A stretch of DNA of 57,384 bases from an uncultured Alistipes sp. (GCA_900769445.1 CAAGGR010000111.1:1-57384); one strand, 5' to 3'. Shown: positions 48,895 to 57,384, numbered from the stretch's first letter. Numbers and translations: made by a program. The notes: a model not told the origin generated them from the letters alone.

Positions 48895-50154
48895 TTATGC
48901 GATGCGCTCTATTTTGCTCTTGGCGTAGTCGAGGGTGATGACCTTCTCGCCGTCGGTAGGCATATCGAACATCACATCCATCATTATAGCCTCGCAGATA
49001 GTTCGCAGACCTCGTGCGCCGAGTTTAAACTCGATAGCCTTATCTACGATATACTCAAGTACATCCTCCTCAAAGCGGAGCTTAATATCGTCGAGTTCCA
49101 TAAGGCACTCATACTGGCGAATAATAGAGTTCTTAGGCTCGGTGAGTATCGAGCGCAGCGCCTTACGCTCCAGTGGCTCCATATAGGTAAGCACTGGAAG
49201 ACGGCCGATAAGCTCTGGGATAAGACCGAAAGAGCGTAGGTCCTGAGGCTGGATATACTGCATAATGTTGTTCTCGTCGATGCGCTTATTTACCGATGCA
49301 CCGTAGCCGATAGCATTGGTATTTAGGCGCATGGCGATCTTCTTCTCGATGCCATCGAAAGCGCCACCGCAGATAAACAATATATTAGATGTATCCACCT
49401 GTATATATTTCTGGTCGGGGTGCTTACGACCACCCTGAGGTGGCACATTCACAACCGTACCCTCCAAAATCTTGAGCAGGGCTTGCTGTACACCCTCACC
49501 CGAGACGTCGCGGGTGATAGATGGGTTATCGCCCTTGCGCGCAATCTTATCGACTTCGTCGATAAAGATGATGCCGCGCTCGGCAGCAGCAACATCGTAG
49601 TCTGCAGCCTGAAGTAGGCGCGATAGGATGCTCTCCACATCCTCGCCCACATAACCCGCCTGTGTCAAAGCCGTAGCATCGACAATAGAGAATGGAACGT
49701 GCAATAGCTTGGCGATAGTGCGCGCCATAAGGGTCTTACCAGTACCAGTAGGACCTACAAGCACGATATTCGACTTATCAAGCTCTACGTCCTGCGTCTT
49801 ACCCTTAGCAAGCAATCTTTTGTAGTGGTTGTATACAGCAACGGACATATATCTCTTTGCCGCATCCTGACCGATAACATACTCATCAAGGAAGCTCTTA
49901 ATGCGATCTGGGCGCATAAGGTCCTCCTTTCTTAGTGGGCGGAACTTAGAGCCTCCCCCCTTCGACTTTTTGCCTCCCTCCTGTGCGATGATATCATGCT
50001 CAACGAGGAGTTCGTAGCCATGCTCGATGCATGATGCGCATATAGAGGAGCCATCAGCGCCGTTGAACATAAGTGCTACCTCGTTGGCTGGAGCGCCACA
50101 GAAGGAGCAGTGTGCGCCATTATGCTCTCCACCTTTACGTGATTTCTGTGTCAT
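48895..50154 (-). CDS. clpX: ATP-dependent Clp protease ATPase subunit ClpX
   Basis: A 419-residue AAA+ unfoldase. The N-terminal zinc-binding domain has Cys16, Cys19, Cys39 and Cys42. Walker A is GPTGTGKT (134-141), the pore loop is GYVG (167-170) and Walker B is IIFIDE (195-200). The ClpP-docking loop reads IGY (282-284) where E. coli has IGF. It unfolds tagged substrates and feeds them to ClpP, encoded 3 bp upstream. The order tig-clpP-clpX is conserved in bacteria and links folding to turnover. Confidence 0.97.
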   Translation of the reverse strand: MTQKSRKGGEHNGAHCSFCGAPANEVALMFNGADGSSICASCIEHGYELLVEHDIIAQEGGKKSKGGGSKFRPLRKEDLMRPDRIKSFLDEYVIGQDAAKRYMSVAVYNHYKRLLAKGKTQDVELDKSNIVLVGPTGTGKTLMARTIAKLLHVPFSIVDATALTQAGYVGEDVESILSRLLQAADYDVAAAERGIIFIDEVDKIARKGDNPSITRDVSGEGVQQALLKILEGTVVNVPPQGGRKHPDQKYIQVDTSNILFICGGAFDGIEKKIAMRLNTNAIGYGASVNKRIDENNIMQYIQPQDLRSFGLIPELIGRLPVLTYMEPLERKALRSILTEPKNSIIRQYECLMELDDIKLRFEEDVLEYIVDKAIEFKLGARGLRTICEAIMMDVMFDMPTDGEKVITLDYAKSKIERIA

Positions 50155-50157
50155 AGC

Positions 50158-50823
50158 TTATTTGCGCTTAGTTTGTACAATGTCGATAAGACCATACTCT
50201 TTAGCCTCCTTGGCTGTAAGCCAGTAGTCGCGGTCGGCATCCTTCTCAATCTTCTTAATAGATGCGCCAGAGTGGTGGGCGAGAATCTCGTATAGCTCCC
50301 TCTTAGTCTTGGCAATCTCGCGAGCCGTAATCTCGATATCCGAAGCCTGACCCTGAGCGCCACCGAGTGGCTGATGAATCATAACACGCGAATGGGGTAG
50401 TGCCGAGCGCTTGCCCGCAGCACCTGCGGTAAGAAGCACAGCACCCATAGATGCCGCCATGCCTGTACATATTGTAGCCACATCCGACGATATTAGCTGC
50501 ATGGTGTCGTAGATGCCCAAACCTGCTGATACAGAGCCACCTGGCGAGTTGATATATAGCTGAATATCCTTATCAGGGCCTATAGACTCGAGGAAGAGCA
50601 ACTGTGCCTGGATGATATTTGCAGCATCGTCGTAGATAGGCGCACCGAGGAAGATGATGCGGTCCATCATCAAGCGCGAGAAGACATCCATCGCAGCCAC
50701 GTTTAGGTGTCGCTCCTCAATAATCGTTGGCGACACGTAGTTGCTGATATCTGTGCGAAAGTCGTGCAGTGTCATCGAGTTGATGCCACAATGCAAGCGT
50801 GCGTATTTCTCAAACTCTTTCAT
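50158..50823 (-). CDS. clpP: ATP-dependent Clp protease proteolytic subunit
   Basis: A 221-residue serine protease forming the ClpP barrel. The catalytic triad is visible: Ser125 in GMAASMGA, His150 in RVMIHQPLGG and Asp198 in DRDYWLT. The N-terminal 30 residues before YVSPTIIEERHL are probably a propeptide. Conserved INSPGGSVSAG (91-101) lines the active site. It lies 86 bp downstream of tig with a stem-loop in the gap and 3 bp upstream of clpX. Confidence 0.97.
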   Translation of the reverse strand: MKEFEKYARLHCGINSMTLHDFRTDISNYVSPTIIEERHLNVAAMDVFSRLMMDRIIFLGAPIYDDAANIIQAQLLFLESIGPDKDIQLYINSPGGSVSAGLGIYDTMQLISSDVATICTGMAASMGAVLLTAGAAGKRSALPHSRVMIHQPLGGAQGQASDIEITAREIAKTKRELYEILAHHSGASIKKIEKDADRDYWLTAKEAKEYGLIDIVQTKRK

Positions 50824-50845
50824 AGTTAATCTTGTTAGTTTGAAG

Positions 50846-50881
50846 AAAGAGGCTATCCTACAATTGTGGGACAGCCTCTTT
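50846..50881 (-). terminator. Stem-loop between tig and clpP
   Basis: AAAGAGGCT and AGCCTCTTT with TCC/GGA extension form a stem of about 13 bp. On the minus strand it is followed by TTTCTTC. It lies between the tig stop and the clpP start with no visible new promoter behind it, so it is more likely an attenuator that tunes clpPX read-through than a full stop. Confidence 0.6.
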
Positions 50882-50909
50882 GCATATTATCTTGTATAGC
50901 AATGCTTGA

Positions 50910-52238
50910 TTAAGCCATCTCAGATGCAAGCTTTGCGAACTCATCAGCAGAGATAGCCTTCTCAGTGATCTTCACCTTGCCACGGATGTACTCAACAACC
51001 TTCTCCTCGAAGAGCTTCTCGTAGATCTTCTGAAGCTGCTCCTTGTTGTCCATAATCTGCTTTGCGAAGTTCTCGAGCATATCTGCTGGTGCAGATGGCA
51101 TGCCGTACTGAGCGAACTGCATCTGAGCGAACTGCATAGCCTCAGCCTTAGCCTCTTCCTGAGATACCTTCAACTCACCCTCAGTGATGAAGTGCTTCTG
51201 TAGGTAGTTCCAAGTGAACATCTTGATAAATGCACCGAAGTCCTTCTCGATCTCCTCGCGTGAGAACTTACCCTCGTTGATAACATACAACCAACGCTTC
51301 AAGAACTCCTCTGGCATCTGGATACCAGCCTTCTCGATAACGTAGTCGCGGATAGTGTTGGTGAACAAGAAGTCGCACTCGCGCTTAAGCTCTGCCTCGA
51401 TCTGCTCGTCGATGAACTTCTCGAACTCCTCCTCGTTAGTTACATTACCTGCAGGGAATGCCATCTTGAAGAACTCCTCGTTTAGCTCTGGATCGCTGAA
51501 ACGACGAATCTTTGTAATCTCCAACTCGAACTCTGGCTTAACGTCAGCCAACTCCTCCTGCTTAACGCCAAGGATTGAAGCGCGCTGCTCAGGCTTCTTG
51601 TAAAGCTCCTCGATGTTTACAGTTGTCTTGTAGCCAACCTTCTTGCCCTTCCATACCTTGCGCTCCTCCTCAGTCATTGAGATAAGACCAACGTATGCCT
51701 CCTCAATACGCATATCGCCATTGTCAAGAGTTACGTTCAATGCCTCGTCGTTAGCAACCTTATCTACCTCTACCAAGCGACCATAGCGACGTAGGTAGTT
51801 AGAGCGGTAGTCGGTACGCATCTTCTTGTCAACCTTAATCTTGTTGTAAACAACCTTATCCTTAGCTGTGAACTCTACATTGATCTTTGGAGCCTCACCA
51901 TACTCGAATACGAACTCGAACTCTGTGCCATTCTCAAAGTCGAAAGCACCCTGCTCCTCAGATGGGATGATATCGCCTACGTAGTCGATATTCTCGTTCT
52001 TTAGGTACTCGAATACTGAGTTTGAAGCGAGGTGGTATGACTGCTCAGCAACAATGTGCTTGCCATACATCTTCTTAACGATGCCCATAGGTACCATACC
52101 TGGACGGAAACCTGGAACGTTAGCCTTGCGCTTGTACTCCTTCAACTGCTTCTCTACTGCCTGACCGTAGTCTGCCTCACCAACAACGACCTTAACGATT
52201 GATACGCCACCGTCGCGCTGCTCTTTTGTAATGTTCAT
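50910..52238 (-). CDS. tig: Trigger factor
   Basis: A 442-residue ribosome-bound chaperone. The N-terminal ribosome-binding domain ends in VPGFRPGMVPMGIVKKMYG, with the GFRxGxxP loop at about 42-49 that docks on ribosomal protein uL23. The rest is the long C-terminal helical arm; the FKBP-type PPIase domain in the middle is poorly recognisable, as usual in Bacteroidetes. It heads the tig-clpP-clpX run and is transcribed from a consensus promoter at 52296-52327. Confidence 0.93.
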   Translation of the reverse strand: MNITKEQRDGGVSIVKVVVGEADYGQAVEKQLKEYKRKANVPGFRPGMVPMGIVKKMYGKHIVAEQSYHLASNSVFEYLKNENIDYVGDIIPSEEQGAFDFENGTEFEFVFEYGEAPKINVEFTAKDKVVYNKIKVDKKMRTDYRSNYLRRYGRLVEVDKVANDEALNVTLDNGDMRIEEAYVGLISMTEEERKVWKGKKVGYKTTVNIEELYKKPEQRASILGVKQEELADVKPEFELEITKIRRFSDPELNEEFFKMAFPAGNVTNEEEFEKFIDEQIEAELKRECDFLFTNTIRDYVIEKAGIQMPEEFLKRWLYVINEGKFSREEIEKDFGAFIKMFTWNYLQKHFITEGELKVSQEEAKAEAMQFAQMQFAQYGMPSAPADMLENFAKQIMDNKEQLQKIYEKLFEEKVVEYIRGKVKITEKAISADEFAKLASEMA

Positions 52239-52295
52239 AGTCTATATATTTTTTTGTTATTGTATTTTCCCTACTTATATTTATAGAAAATCGCG

Positions 52296-52327
52296 CAAAG
52301 ATACATAAAAAACTCTTAACCCGCAAA
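52296..52327 (-). promoter_or_regulatory. tig-clpPX promoter
   Basis: On the minus strand TTTG (52324-52327), 20 bp, TATCTTTG (52296-52303). It is divergent from and only 3 bp away from the promoter at 52331. Confidence 0.78.
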
Positions 52328-52330
52328 TTC

Positions 52331-52361
52331 TTTGATATTATTTATGTTTTTTGTACCTTTG
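52331..52361 (+). promoter_or_regulatory. Promoter of the membrane protein gene
   Basis: TTTG (52331-52334), 19 bp, TACCTTTG (52354-52361), exact consensus spacing. Back to back with the tig promoter. Confidence 0.75.
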
Positions 52362-52433
52362 CCATCGTATGATGGTGCTTCTATGACCATGTGTTGCAAA
52401 TTTCAACGCTTGAAGTGAGAGGCGGTTGCTACA

Positions 52434-53441
52434 ATGGTAGAAGGCTTATTGCGACGTATAGTTATGATATTTGATATTGCGCGACATAAATTCTCTGAGG
52501 GACTTATTACGCTGATGTTCTTTGCATTAGTGTCGCTCTTTGCTGCTCTCTCTGCGCCAGATTTGGTGGCGGCTGAAGGTGGCGCGCCGTTGCGTGGTTT
52601 TATCGATTTCTTTGCCTCTAACCATCCCATTGCTGCTGCATTGCTTATGTTCCCGATGGTGATATATTCGGGTCTGCGTTTCGCTCGTGCGGCTGTGCGT
52701 GTGGGGTTGTACTCTGCCTCGTCGTTGGGATTATTGGCGCTCGGTGGTGTGGCTATTTTTGCATCTACCGTCTCGGCGAGCTATATGAGTCTAATGGTTG
52801 TGGTGTTGTTGGTGTCGGAGCTATTGGGACGTTTGCTCTACTGCTTTGGCGCGAATATGCGCATGAGCTACCTCTTTACAGCGATGCTGGCGCTGGGTAT
52901 TATGCCACTGGTAGATGGCGCGTTAATACCTTTTGCTCTTGTGCTTCCTGTAGTTGTTATGGTGGTGAGAGGTACTCTGCGTGAGGCGATTATAACGATT
53001 GTAGGTGTCGCCCTTCCGACCTTTGTCTACTGTTATCTTGTATGGCTTATGGGCGGGGAGTTTAACGCTGCCTTTATGGCTATTTGGCAAGAGGGTGGCG
53101 CCTTTGTAGCACACGATGCATTGTTATCGTATTTGACCCTTCCGCGTCTAATATTCCTTGGTGTTACGCTCTTTTTAGGTGTCTGTAGCCTGATATCATA
53201 TTATGGAGTGCGCGTTACTCTTATTGACTCGGCGCGCGTTATTTGGCGATTGCTTATTGCCCTTCAATTGATGCTTGTTGCGATGCTTCTATTGATGTCG
53301 TCTGCATCACCATCTGTAGTGGTAGTTTTGGTGTTTGTGGTAACCCTAATGTTGCCACAACTATTTATTCGAGTAGATGTTATAACTGCCACTTTTGCCT
53401 ACCTAATTTGGGTTGTTTCTGCCCTCGGAATACTCCTCTAA
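52434..53441 (+). CDS. Polytopic membrane protein of unknown function
   Basis: Up to 335 residues starting at ATG 52434 (an ATG at 52464 is equally plausible, MIFDIARHKF). Ten or so hydrophobic segments fill almost the whole length, with little soluble sequence and a short charged N-terminus. No catalytic motif is visible. The layout is reminiscent of the DUF6427 group of Bacteroidetes membrane proteins, but I could not confirm it from sequence. It has its own promoter, is divergent from tig, and is not linked to the ribosomal genes downstream. Confidence 0.6.
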   Translation: MVEGLLRRIVMIFDIARHKFSEGLITLMFFALVSLFAALSAPDLVAAEGGAPLRGFIDFFASNHPIAAALLMFPMVIYSGLRFARAAVRVGLYSASSLGLLALGGVAIFASTVSASYMSLMVVVLLVSELLGRLLYCFGANMRMSYLFTAMLALGIMPLVDGALIPFALVLPVVVMVVRGTLREAIITIVGVALPTFVYCYLVWLMGGEFNAAFMAIWQEGGAFVAHDALLSYLTLPRLIFLGVTLFLGVCSLISYYGVRVTLIDSARVIWRLLIALQLMLVAMLLLMSSASPSVVVVLVFVVTLMLPQLFIRVDVITATFAYLIWVVSALGILL

Positions 53442-53801
53442 AAAAGGGTTTTCAGTAACTCCGAAATCGGACATTTTACACTTCTTTTATTGTCCATAAA
53501 TTGGACTATTTGGCGAATGGTGTTGATTTTGGATAGTTGACCTCTCTTCTAAAATCGCAGTGTTTTGTTTAATTCGCTGTTAATCAGCAATATAACGCAA
53601 ATCTTATAAATGGGTCATTATAATTTTGCAGATTTTATAAGAAAATTCTATCGGTATTTTGGCGATTTCGGGGTGTTTTGAGTAAAAAAAATGCTTATAT
53701 ATATTGTGTTTGAAAAATTTTTCGTATCTTTGCGGGCAATTTCTTCGGAAATGAAATTGAAACAGTTAACAAAAAATTAAAAGGACAAAATTTTTTAAGA
53801 G
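53442..53801 (+). promoter_or_regulatory. Ribosomal operon upstream region with rpsL promoter
   Basis: A 360-bp AT-rich gap. The promoter is near its end: TATCTTTG at 53725-53732 with ATTG 18 bp upstream (53703-53706), leaving a leader of about 65 nt. Two TGTCCATAAATTGGAC-like and CGGACATTTTACA stretches lie at 53467-53508 and contain the inverted pair GTCCA/TGGAC (53491-53505). No gene is seen. Confidence 0.6.
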
Positions 53802-54209
53802 ATGCCAACAATTCAGCAGCTTGTAAGAAACGGTCGAGTGTCTATGGTGGAGAAGAGTAAGTCTCCAGCACTCGCTGCGTGTCCTCAGCGTCGTGGAGTT
53901 TGTACTCGTGTGTACACAACTACCCCAAAGAAGCCAAACTCAGCGATGCGTAAGGTTGCACGTGTTAGATTGACAAATGGCAAGGAGGTCAATGCCTATA
54001 TCCCAGGCGAGGGCCACAACTTGCAGGAGCACTCAATTGTGCTAGTACGTGGTGGTCGTGTAAAGGACCTTCCAGGTGTTCGTTACCACTTGGTTCGTGG
54101 TGCGCTTGATTCAGCAGGTGTTGACGGTCGTCGTCAGCGTCGTTCGAAGTATGGTGCTAAGCGTCCAAAGGCTGGCAAGACAGCAGCTCCAGCTAAGGGT
54201 AAGAAGTAA
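53802..54209 (+). CDS. rpsL: 30S ribosomal protein S12
   Basis: A 135-residue ribosomal protein of the decoding centre. The universally conserved blocks CPQRRGVCTRVYTTTPKKPN and GGRVKDLPGVRYHLVRG are present. The two lysines of TPKKPNS (Lys43, Lys44 counted with Met) and the lysine in RVKDLPG are wild type, so no known streptomycin-resistance change is seen. The C-terminus has an extra lysine/alanine-rich tail (KAGKTAAPAKGKK) of about ten residues compared with E. coli. First gene of the str-S10 transcript. Confidence 0.98.
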   Translation: MPTIQQLVRNGRVSMVEKSKSPALAACPQRRGVCTRVYTTTPKKPNSAMRKVARVRLTNGKEVNAYIPGEGHNLQEHSIVLVRGGRVKDLPGVRYHLVRGALDSAGVDGRRQRRSKYGAKRPKAGKTAAPAKGKK

Positions 54210-54255
54210 AAAAGAGAAATTTAGGAATTGTATTTATTTAATTTAGCAAGTAACA

Positions 54256-54732
54256 ATGAGAAAAGCTAAGCCAAGAAAGCGAATTCTACTTCCGGATCCG
54301 AAGTTCAACGACGTGGAGGTTACACGTTTCGTGAACAATCTTATGCTGGATGGTAAGAAGAGTATTGCTTACACTATCTTCTATGATTCATTGGAGTTGG
54401 TAGGCAAGAAGATGAAGGATGCTGATAAATCTCCACTTGAGATCTGGAAACAGGCTCTTGAGAATATCACACCTCAGGTCGAAGTTAAGTCAAAGCGTAT
54501 CGGTGGTGCGACATTCCAGGTTCCTACGGAGGTTCGTCCCGAGCGCAAAGTTTCGATTTCTATGAAAAACCTTGTCCTTTATTCACGTAAGCGTTCGGGC
54601 AAGTCAATGGCAGAGAAACTCTCAGCAGAGATAGTAGATGCCTACAACCAGCAGGGTGCTGCCTTCAAGCGTAAGGAGGAGATGCACCGTATGGCAGAGG
54701 CTAACAAGGCATTTGCACACTTCAGATTCTAA
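54256..54732 (+). CDS. rpsG: 30S ribosomal protein S7
   Basis: A 158-residue ribosomal protein binding the 3' domain of 16S rRNA. Signatures are MRKAKPRKRILLPDPKFND at the N-terminus, FVNNLMLDGKKSIAYTIFY, the GGATFQVPTEVRPERK beta-hairpin and the C-terminal AEANKAFAHFRF. It lies 46 bp after rpsL and 15 bp before fusA. By precedent S7 can bind its own mRNA to repress the str operon, but no matching structure is evident in the short gap. Confidence 0.98.
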   Translation: MRKAKPRKRILLPDPKFNDVEVTRFVNNLMLDGKKSIAYTIFYDSLELVGKKMKDADKSPLEIWKQALENITPQVEVKSKRIGGATFQVPTEVRPERKVSISMKNLVLYSRKRSGKSMAEKLSAEIVDAYNQQGAAFKRKEEMHRMAEANKAFAHFRF

Positions 54733-54747
54733 AATAGGTAGACCAAG

Positions 54748-56859
54748 ATGGCAAGAGATCTTAAATATACTCGTAATATCGGTATCATGGCTCACATTGA
54801 TGCCGGTAAGACAACAACCTCGGAGCGTATCCTTTTCTACACAGGTAAGACTCACAAGATTGGTGAGACTCACGAGGGTGGCGCCACCATGGACTGGATG
54901 GTTCAGGAGCAGGAGCGTGGTATTACCATCACATCTGCTGCTACTACCGCGTTTTGGAACTACAAGGGTAACCAGTATCAGATCAACTTGATCGATACCC
55001 CAGGACACGTTGACTTTACTGTTGAGGTAGAGCGTTCACTCCGTGTATTGGATGGTGCTGTTGCAACATTCTGTGCAGTAGGTGGTGTTGAGCCTCAGTC
55101 TGAGACCGTATGGCGTCAGGCAGACAAGTATAACGTTCCACGTATTGGTTACGTTAACAAGATGGACCGTACTGGTGCAGATTTCTTCGCAGTATGTGCC
55201 CAGATTAAGGAGCACTTCGGTGCTACAGCTCTTCCAGTAGTATTGCCTATCGGTTCAGAGGATAAGTTCGAGGGTATCGTTGACCTTATCTATAACCACG
55301 CTTTGTACTACTACGATGATAAGACTGTACGCGACAACTTTGAGATTAAGGAGATTCCTGCTTTCATGCAGGCTGAGGCTGCAGAGTGGCGCGCAAAGCT
55401 TATCGAGGAGGTTGCTGCAACTGACGATGCTCTTATGGAGAAATTCTTCGAGGATCCAGATTCTATTACCCCAGAGGAGCTTATCGCTGCAATCCGCGTA
55501 GCTACTATCAATATGACTTTGGTACCTATGATGTGTGGTTCTTCATTCCACAACAAGGGTGTTCAGAAGCTCCTCGATTACGTTATGGCATTCCTTCCAT
55601 CACCATTGGATGTTCCAGCAGTTGAGGGTGTGAACCCTAAGACTGATGAGATGGAGACACGTCAGGCATCTGTAAACGACCCATTCTGCGGTCTTGCGTT
55701 TAAGATTGCTACTGACCCATTCGTAGGTCGTTTGTGCTTCATCCGCGTTTACTCTGGTGCTTTGGATGCAGGTTCTTATGTATATAACGCGCGTAGCGGT
55801 AAGCGTGAGCGTATCTCTCGTATCTACCAGATGCATGCTAACAAGCAGAATCCTATGGAGCGCGTAGAGGCAGGTGATATCTGCGCAGCTATCGGCTTCA
55901 AGGAGATTCGTACTGGTGATACTCTTACAGCAGAGAACGCACCTATCGTACTTGAGCAGATGACATTCCCAGAGCCAGTTATCGGTCTTGCTGTTGAGCC
56001 TAAGACTCAGAAGGATCTTGACAAGCTCGGTATCGCTCTTGCAAAGCTTGCAGAGGAGGATCCAACCTTCACTGTTCGTACAGACGAGGAGAGCGGTCAG
56101 ACTATCATCTCAGGTATGGGTGAGCTTCACCTTGATATCATCGTTGACCGTCTTCGCCGTGAGTTCGGTGTTGAGATCAACCAGGGCGCTCCACAGGTTA
56201 ACTACAAGGAGGCTCTTACTCAGACTGTTCAGCACCGTGAGGTGTTCAAGAAGCAGACAGGTGGTCGTGGTAAGTTCGCTGATATCATCTTCGAGATTGG
56301 TCCAGCAGACGAGGGTGTTACAGGTTTGCAGTTCGTTGACGAGGTTAAGGGTGGTAATGTGCCTAAGGAGTACATTCCAGCTGTTCAGAAGGGCTTCGAG
56401 TCAGCTATGGCAAACGGTGCTTTGGCAGGTTACACTATCGACTCAATGAAGGTTACTTTGAAGGATGGTTCGTTCCACCCAGTTGACTCAGATCAGCTTT
56501 CATTCGAGATTTGTGCTCGTAACGGTTTCCGTCAGTCAGCTCCAAAGGCAGGTTCTGTAATCATGGAGCCTATGATGAATGTCGAGGTTGTTACTCCAGA
56601 GGAGAGCATGGGTGATATCATCGGTGACTTGAACAAGCGTCGCGGTCAGATCCAGGGTATGGAGTCTAAGGGTACAGCTCGTGTTGTTAAGGCTCGCGTA
56701 CCACTTTCAGAGATGTTCGGTTATGTAACAGTATTGCGTACCATCTCATCTGGTCGTGCAACATCATCAATGGAGTTCTCTCACTTCGAGGAGGTTCCTG
56801 CAAACCTTGCAAAGGAGATCATCGAGAAGTCGAGCGGCAGACGTAAGGATTTAGAGTAA
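54748..56859 (+). CDS. fusA: Elongation factor G
   Basis: A 703-residue translocation GTPase. G1 is AHIDAGKTTTSE (16-27), G3 DTPGHVDF, G4 NKMDRTGADF; the RGITI switch I end is at EQERGITITS. Domain II starts near residue 310, domain III near 405 (EEDPTFTVRTDEESGQT), domain IV with QVNYKEALTQ near 485, and domain V ends the protein. All translational features are intact, so this looks like the main copy. A tufA gene does not follow; rpsJ does, as in other Bacteroidetes. Confidence 0.98.
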   Translation: MARDLKYTRNIGIMAHIDAGKTTTSERILFYTGKTHKIGETHEGGATMDWMVQEQERGITITSAATTAFWNYKGNQYQINLIDTPGHVDFTVEVERSLRVLDGAVATFCAVGGVEPQSETVWRQADKYNVPRIGYVNKMDRTGADFFAVCAQIKEHFGATALPVVLPIGSEDKFEGIVDLIYNHALYYYDDKTVRDNFEIKEIPAFMQAEAAEWRAKLIEEVAATDDALMEKFFEDPDSITPEELIAAIRVATINMTLVPMMCGSSFHNKGVQKLLDYVMAFLPSPLDVPAVEGVNPKTDEMETRQASVNDPFCGLAFKIATDPFVGRLCFIRVYSGALDAGSYVYNARSGKRERISRIYQMHANKQNPMERVEAGDICAAIGFKEIRTGDTLTAENAPIVLEQMTFPEPVIGLAVEPKTQKDLDKLGIALAKLAEEDPTFTVRTDEESGQTIISGMGELHLDIIVDRLRREFGVEINQGAPQVNYKEALTQTVQHREVFKKQTGGRGKFADIIFEIGPADEGVTGLQFVDEVKGGNVPKEYIPAVQKGFESAMANGALAGYTIDSMKVTLKDGSFHPVDSDQLSFEICARNGFRQSAPKAGSVIMEPMMNVEVVTPEESMGDIIGDLNKRRGQIQGMESKGTARVVKARVPLSEMFGYVTVLRTISSGRATSSMEFSHFEEVPANLAKEIIEKSSGRRKDLE

Positions 56860-56876
56860 AAAACAGGAGATTAGAT

Positions 56877-57182
56877 ATGAATCAGAAAATTAGAATCAAG
56901 TTGAAGTCTTTCGACCACAACCTCGTTGATAAGTCAGCTGAGAAGATCGTTAAGACTGTGAAGGCTACCGATGCTGTGGTTAGCGGTCCAGTGCCACTTC
57001 CAACACGCAAGCAGATTTTCACTGTTAACCGTTCAACCTTCGTTAATAAGAAGGCTCGTGAGCAGTTCCAGTTCTGCACTTATAAGCGTATCATCGATAT
57101 CTACTCATCAACTCCTAAGACTATCGATGCTTTGATGAAGCTCGAGTTGCCTTCAGGTGTAGAGGTAGAGATCAAGGTTTGA
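56877..57182 (+). CDS. rpsJ: 30S ribosomal protein S10
   Basis: A 101-residue ribosomal protein that also serves as NusE in antitermination. Conserved parts are KIRIKLKSFDHNLVDKSAEK, SGPVPLPTRKQIFTVNRS and the C-terminal LELPSGVEVEIKV. It follows fusA by 17 bp, so the str and S10 operons appear joined without a tuf gene or terminator between. A GC-rich stem-loop lies between it and rplC. Confidence 0.98.
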   Translation: MNQKIRIKLKSFDHNLVDKSAEKIVKTVKATDAVVSGPVPLPTRKQIFTVNRSTFVNKKAREQFQFCTYKRIIDIYSSTPKTIDALMKLELPSGVEVEIKV

Positions 57183-57191
57183 TAAACTTTC

Positions 57192-57236
57192 GTTCGGGTA
57201 TGGGCAGCCCCGAAAGGGGGTGCCCCGCTGCCGAAC
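57192..57236 (+). ncRNA. Hairpin between rpsJ and rplC, candidate r-protein leader
   Basis: GTTCGG (57192-57197) pairs with CCGAAC (57231-57236); inside, GGGCA-g-CCCC-GAAA-GGGG-g-TGCCC forms a nearly perfect stem capped by a GAAA tetraloop. No T-run follows. It sits 65 nt before the rplC start in a 120-nt spacer, where autoregulatory sites for uL4 or another S10-operon protein occur in other bacteria. Function is inferred. Confidence 0.6.
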
Positions 57237-57301
57237 AACCCCTATAAATATATAGGTATAATTAATTCACTATTAACAAACAAACGTAATTCGACAGTAC
57301 A

Positions 57302-57384
57302 ATGTCAGGACTAATTGGAAAGAAAATCGGAATGACTTCCGTTTACAGTGCCGAGGGTAAGAACATACCATGCACTGTTATCGA
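57302..57384 (+). CDS. rplC: 50S ribosomal protein L3 (partial)
   Basis: The first 27 residues, MSGLIGKKIGMTSVYSAEG and on, match the N-terminus of ribosomal protein L3 (uL3), where IGKKIGMT is nearly invariant. The gene is cut by the window edge. It continues the S10 operon after rpsJ, with a structured spacer between. Confidence 0.95.
   Translation, partial: MSGLIGKKIGMTSVYSAEGKNIPCTVI

Noticed and set aside
53467..53508. Ribosomal-protein leader before rpsL
   Set aside because: The GTCCA/TGGAC pair lies upstream of the likely promoter at 53725, so it would not be in the mRNA.

Overview
The window looks like a chromosomal core region of a Bacteroidales bacterium of moderate GC, perhaps Rikenellaceae/Alistipes-like (genus is a guess). 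Support: many promoters fit the Bacteroidetes sigma pattern TTTG-N19/20-TAnnTTTG, Shine-Dalgarno sequences are mostly absent, and the gene set includes an S46 dipeptidyl peptidase, a Stealth glycan phosphotransferase, a PPi-type phosphofructokinase, pyruvate:ferredoxin oxidoreductase and the rpsL-rpsG-fusA-rpsJ-rplC order. I see no phage, plasmid, transposase or CRISPR.

Layout. 1-2.4 kb: a tetR-tolC-hlyD efflux operon (minus), cut by the window edge. 2.7 kb: tRNA-Arg. 2.9-7.4 kb: minus operon lptB-aroA-aroC-prmC-recX. 7.5-11.1 kb: recQ-rsmA-lipoprotein. 11.4-16 kb: proS, then convergent Stealth and LpxL-like genes and a patatin. 16-22.4 kb: lnt-folC, then resB-ccsA-cytochrome c peroxidase. 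22.5-34.3 kb: central metabolism (pgk, PFOR, pfk) with an M13 peptidase, an SDR/MBL pair and a plug-only TonB-like protein. 34.4-39.2 kb: queA/S46 peptidase, tRNA-Ser with an unusual downstream array, and a SpoU methyltransferase. 39.2-48.5 kb: an outer-membrane protein, glnS, rimP-nusA-infB and a CoA-transferase. 48.9-52.2 kb: tig-clpP-clpX (minus). 52.4-57.4 kb: a membrane protein, then the ribosomal protein operon.

The most unusual content is between the genes. A family of about 130-bp nested palindromes sits 0-3 bp from the stop codons of proS, folC, pgk, the M13 peptidase gene, PFOR (two in tandem), pfk and infB; a related pair fills the rimP-nusA gap. Outer arms and inner hairpins are exchanged between copies while base pairing is kept: the pfk copy has a wholly different outer arm that is still self-complementary. 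Several copies carry an intrinsic-terminator-like core. Two copies are followed by inverted arrays of a 9-mer (GRGACNRCA). A second system downstream of tRNA-Ser consists of two units of about 257 bp, each ending in a copy of the tRNA 3' end and each holding a differently sequenced insert of the same hairpin layout. These look like small mobile or recombining structural elements that I cannot assign to a known family. Smaller signals include a promoter enclosed by an inverted repeat at pgk, a 10-bp-phased repeat before the CoA-transferase and a GAAA-capped hairpin before rplC.
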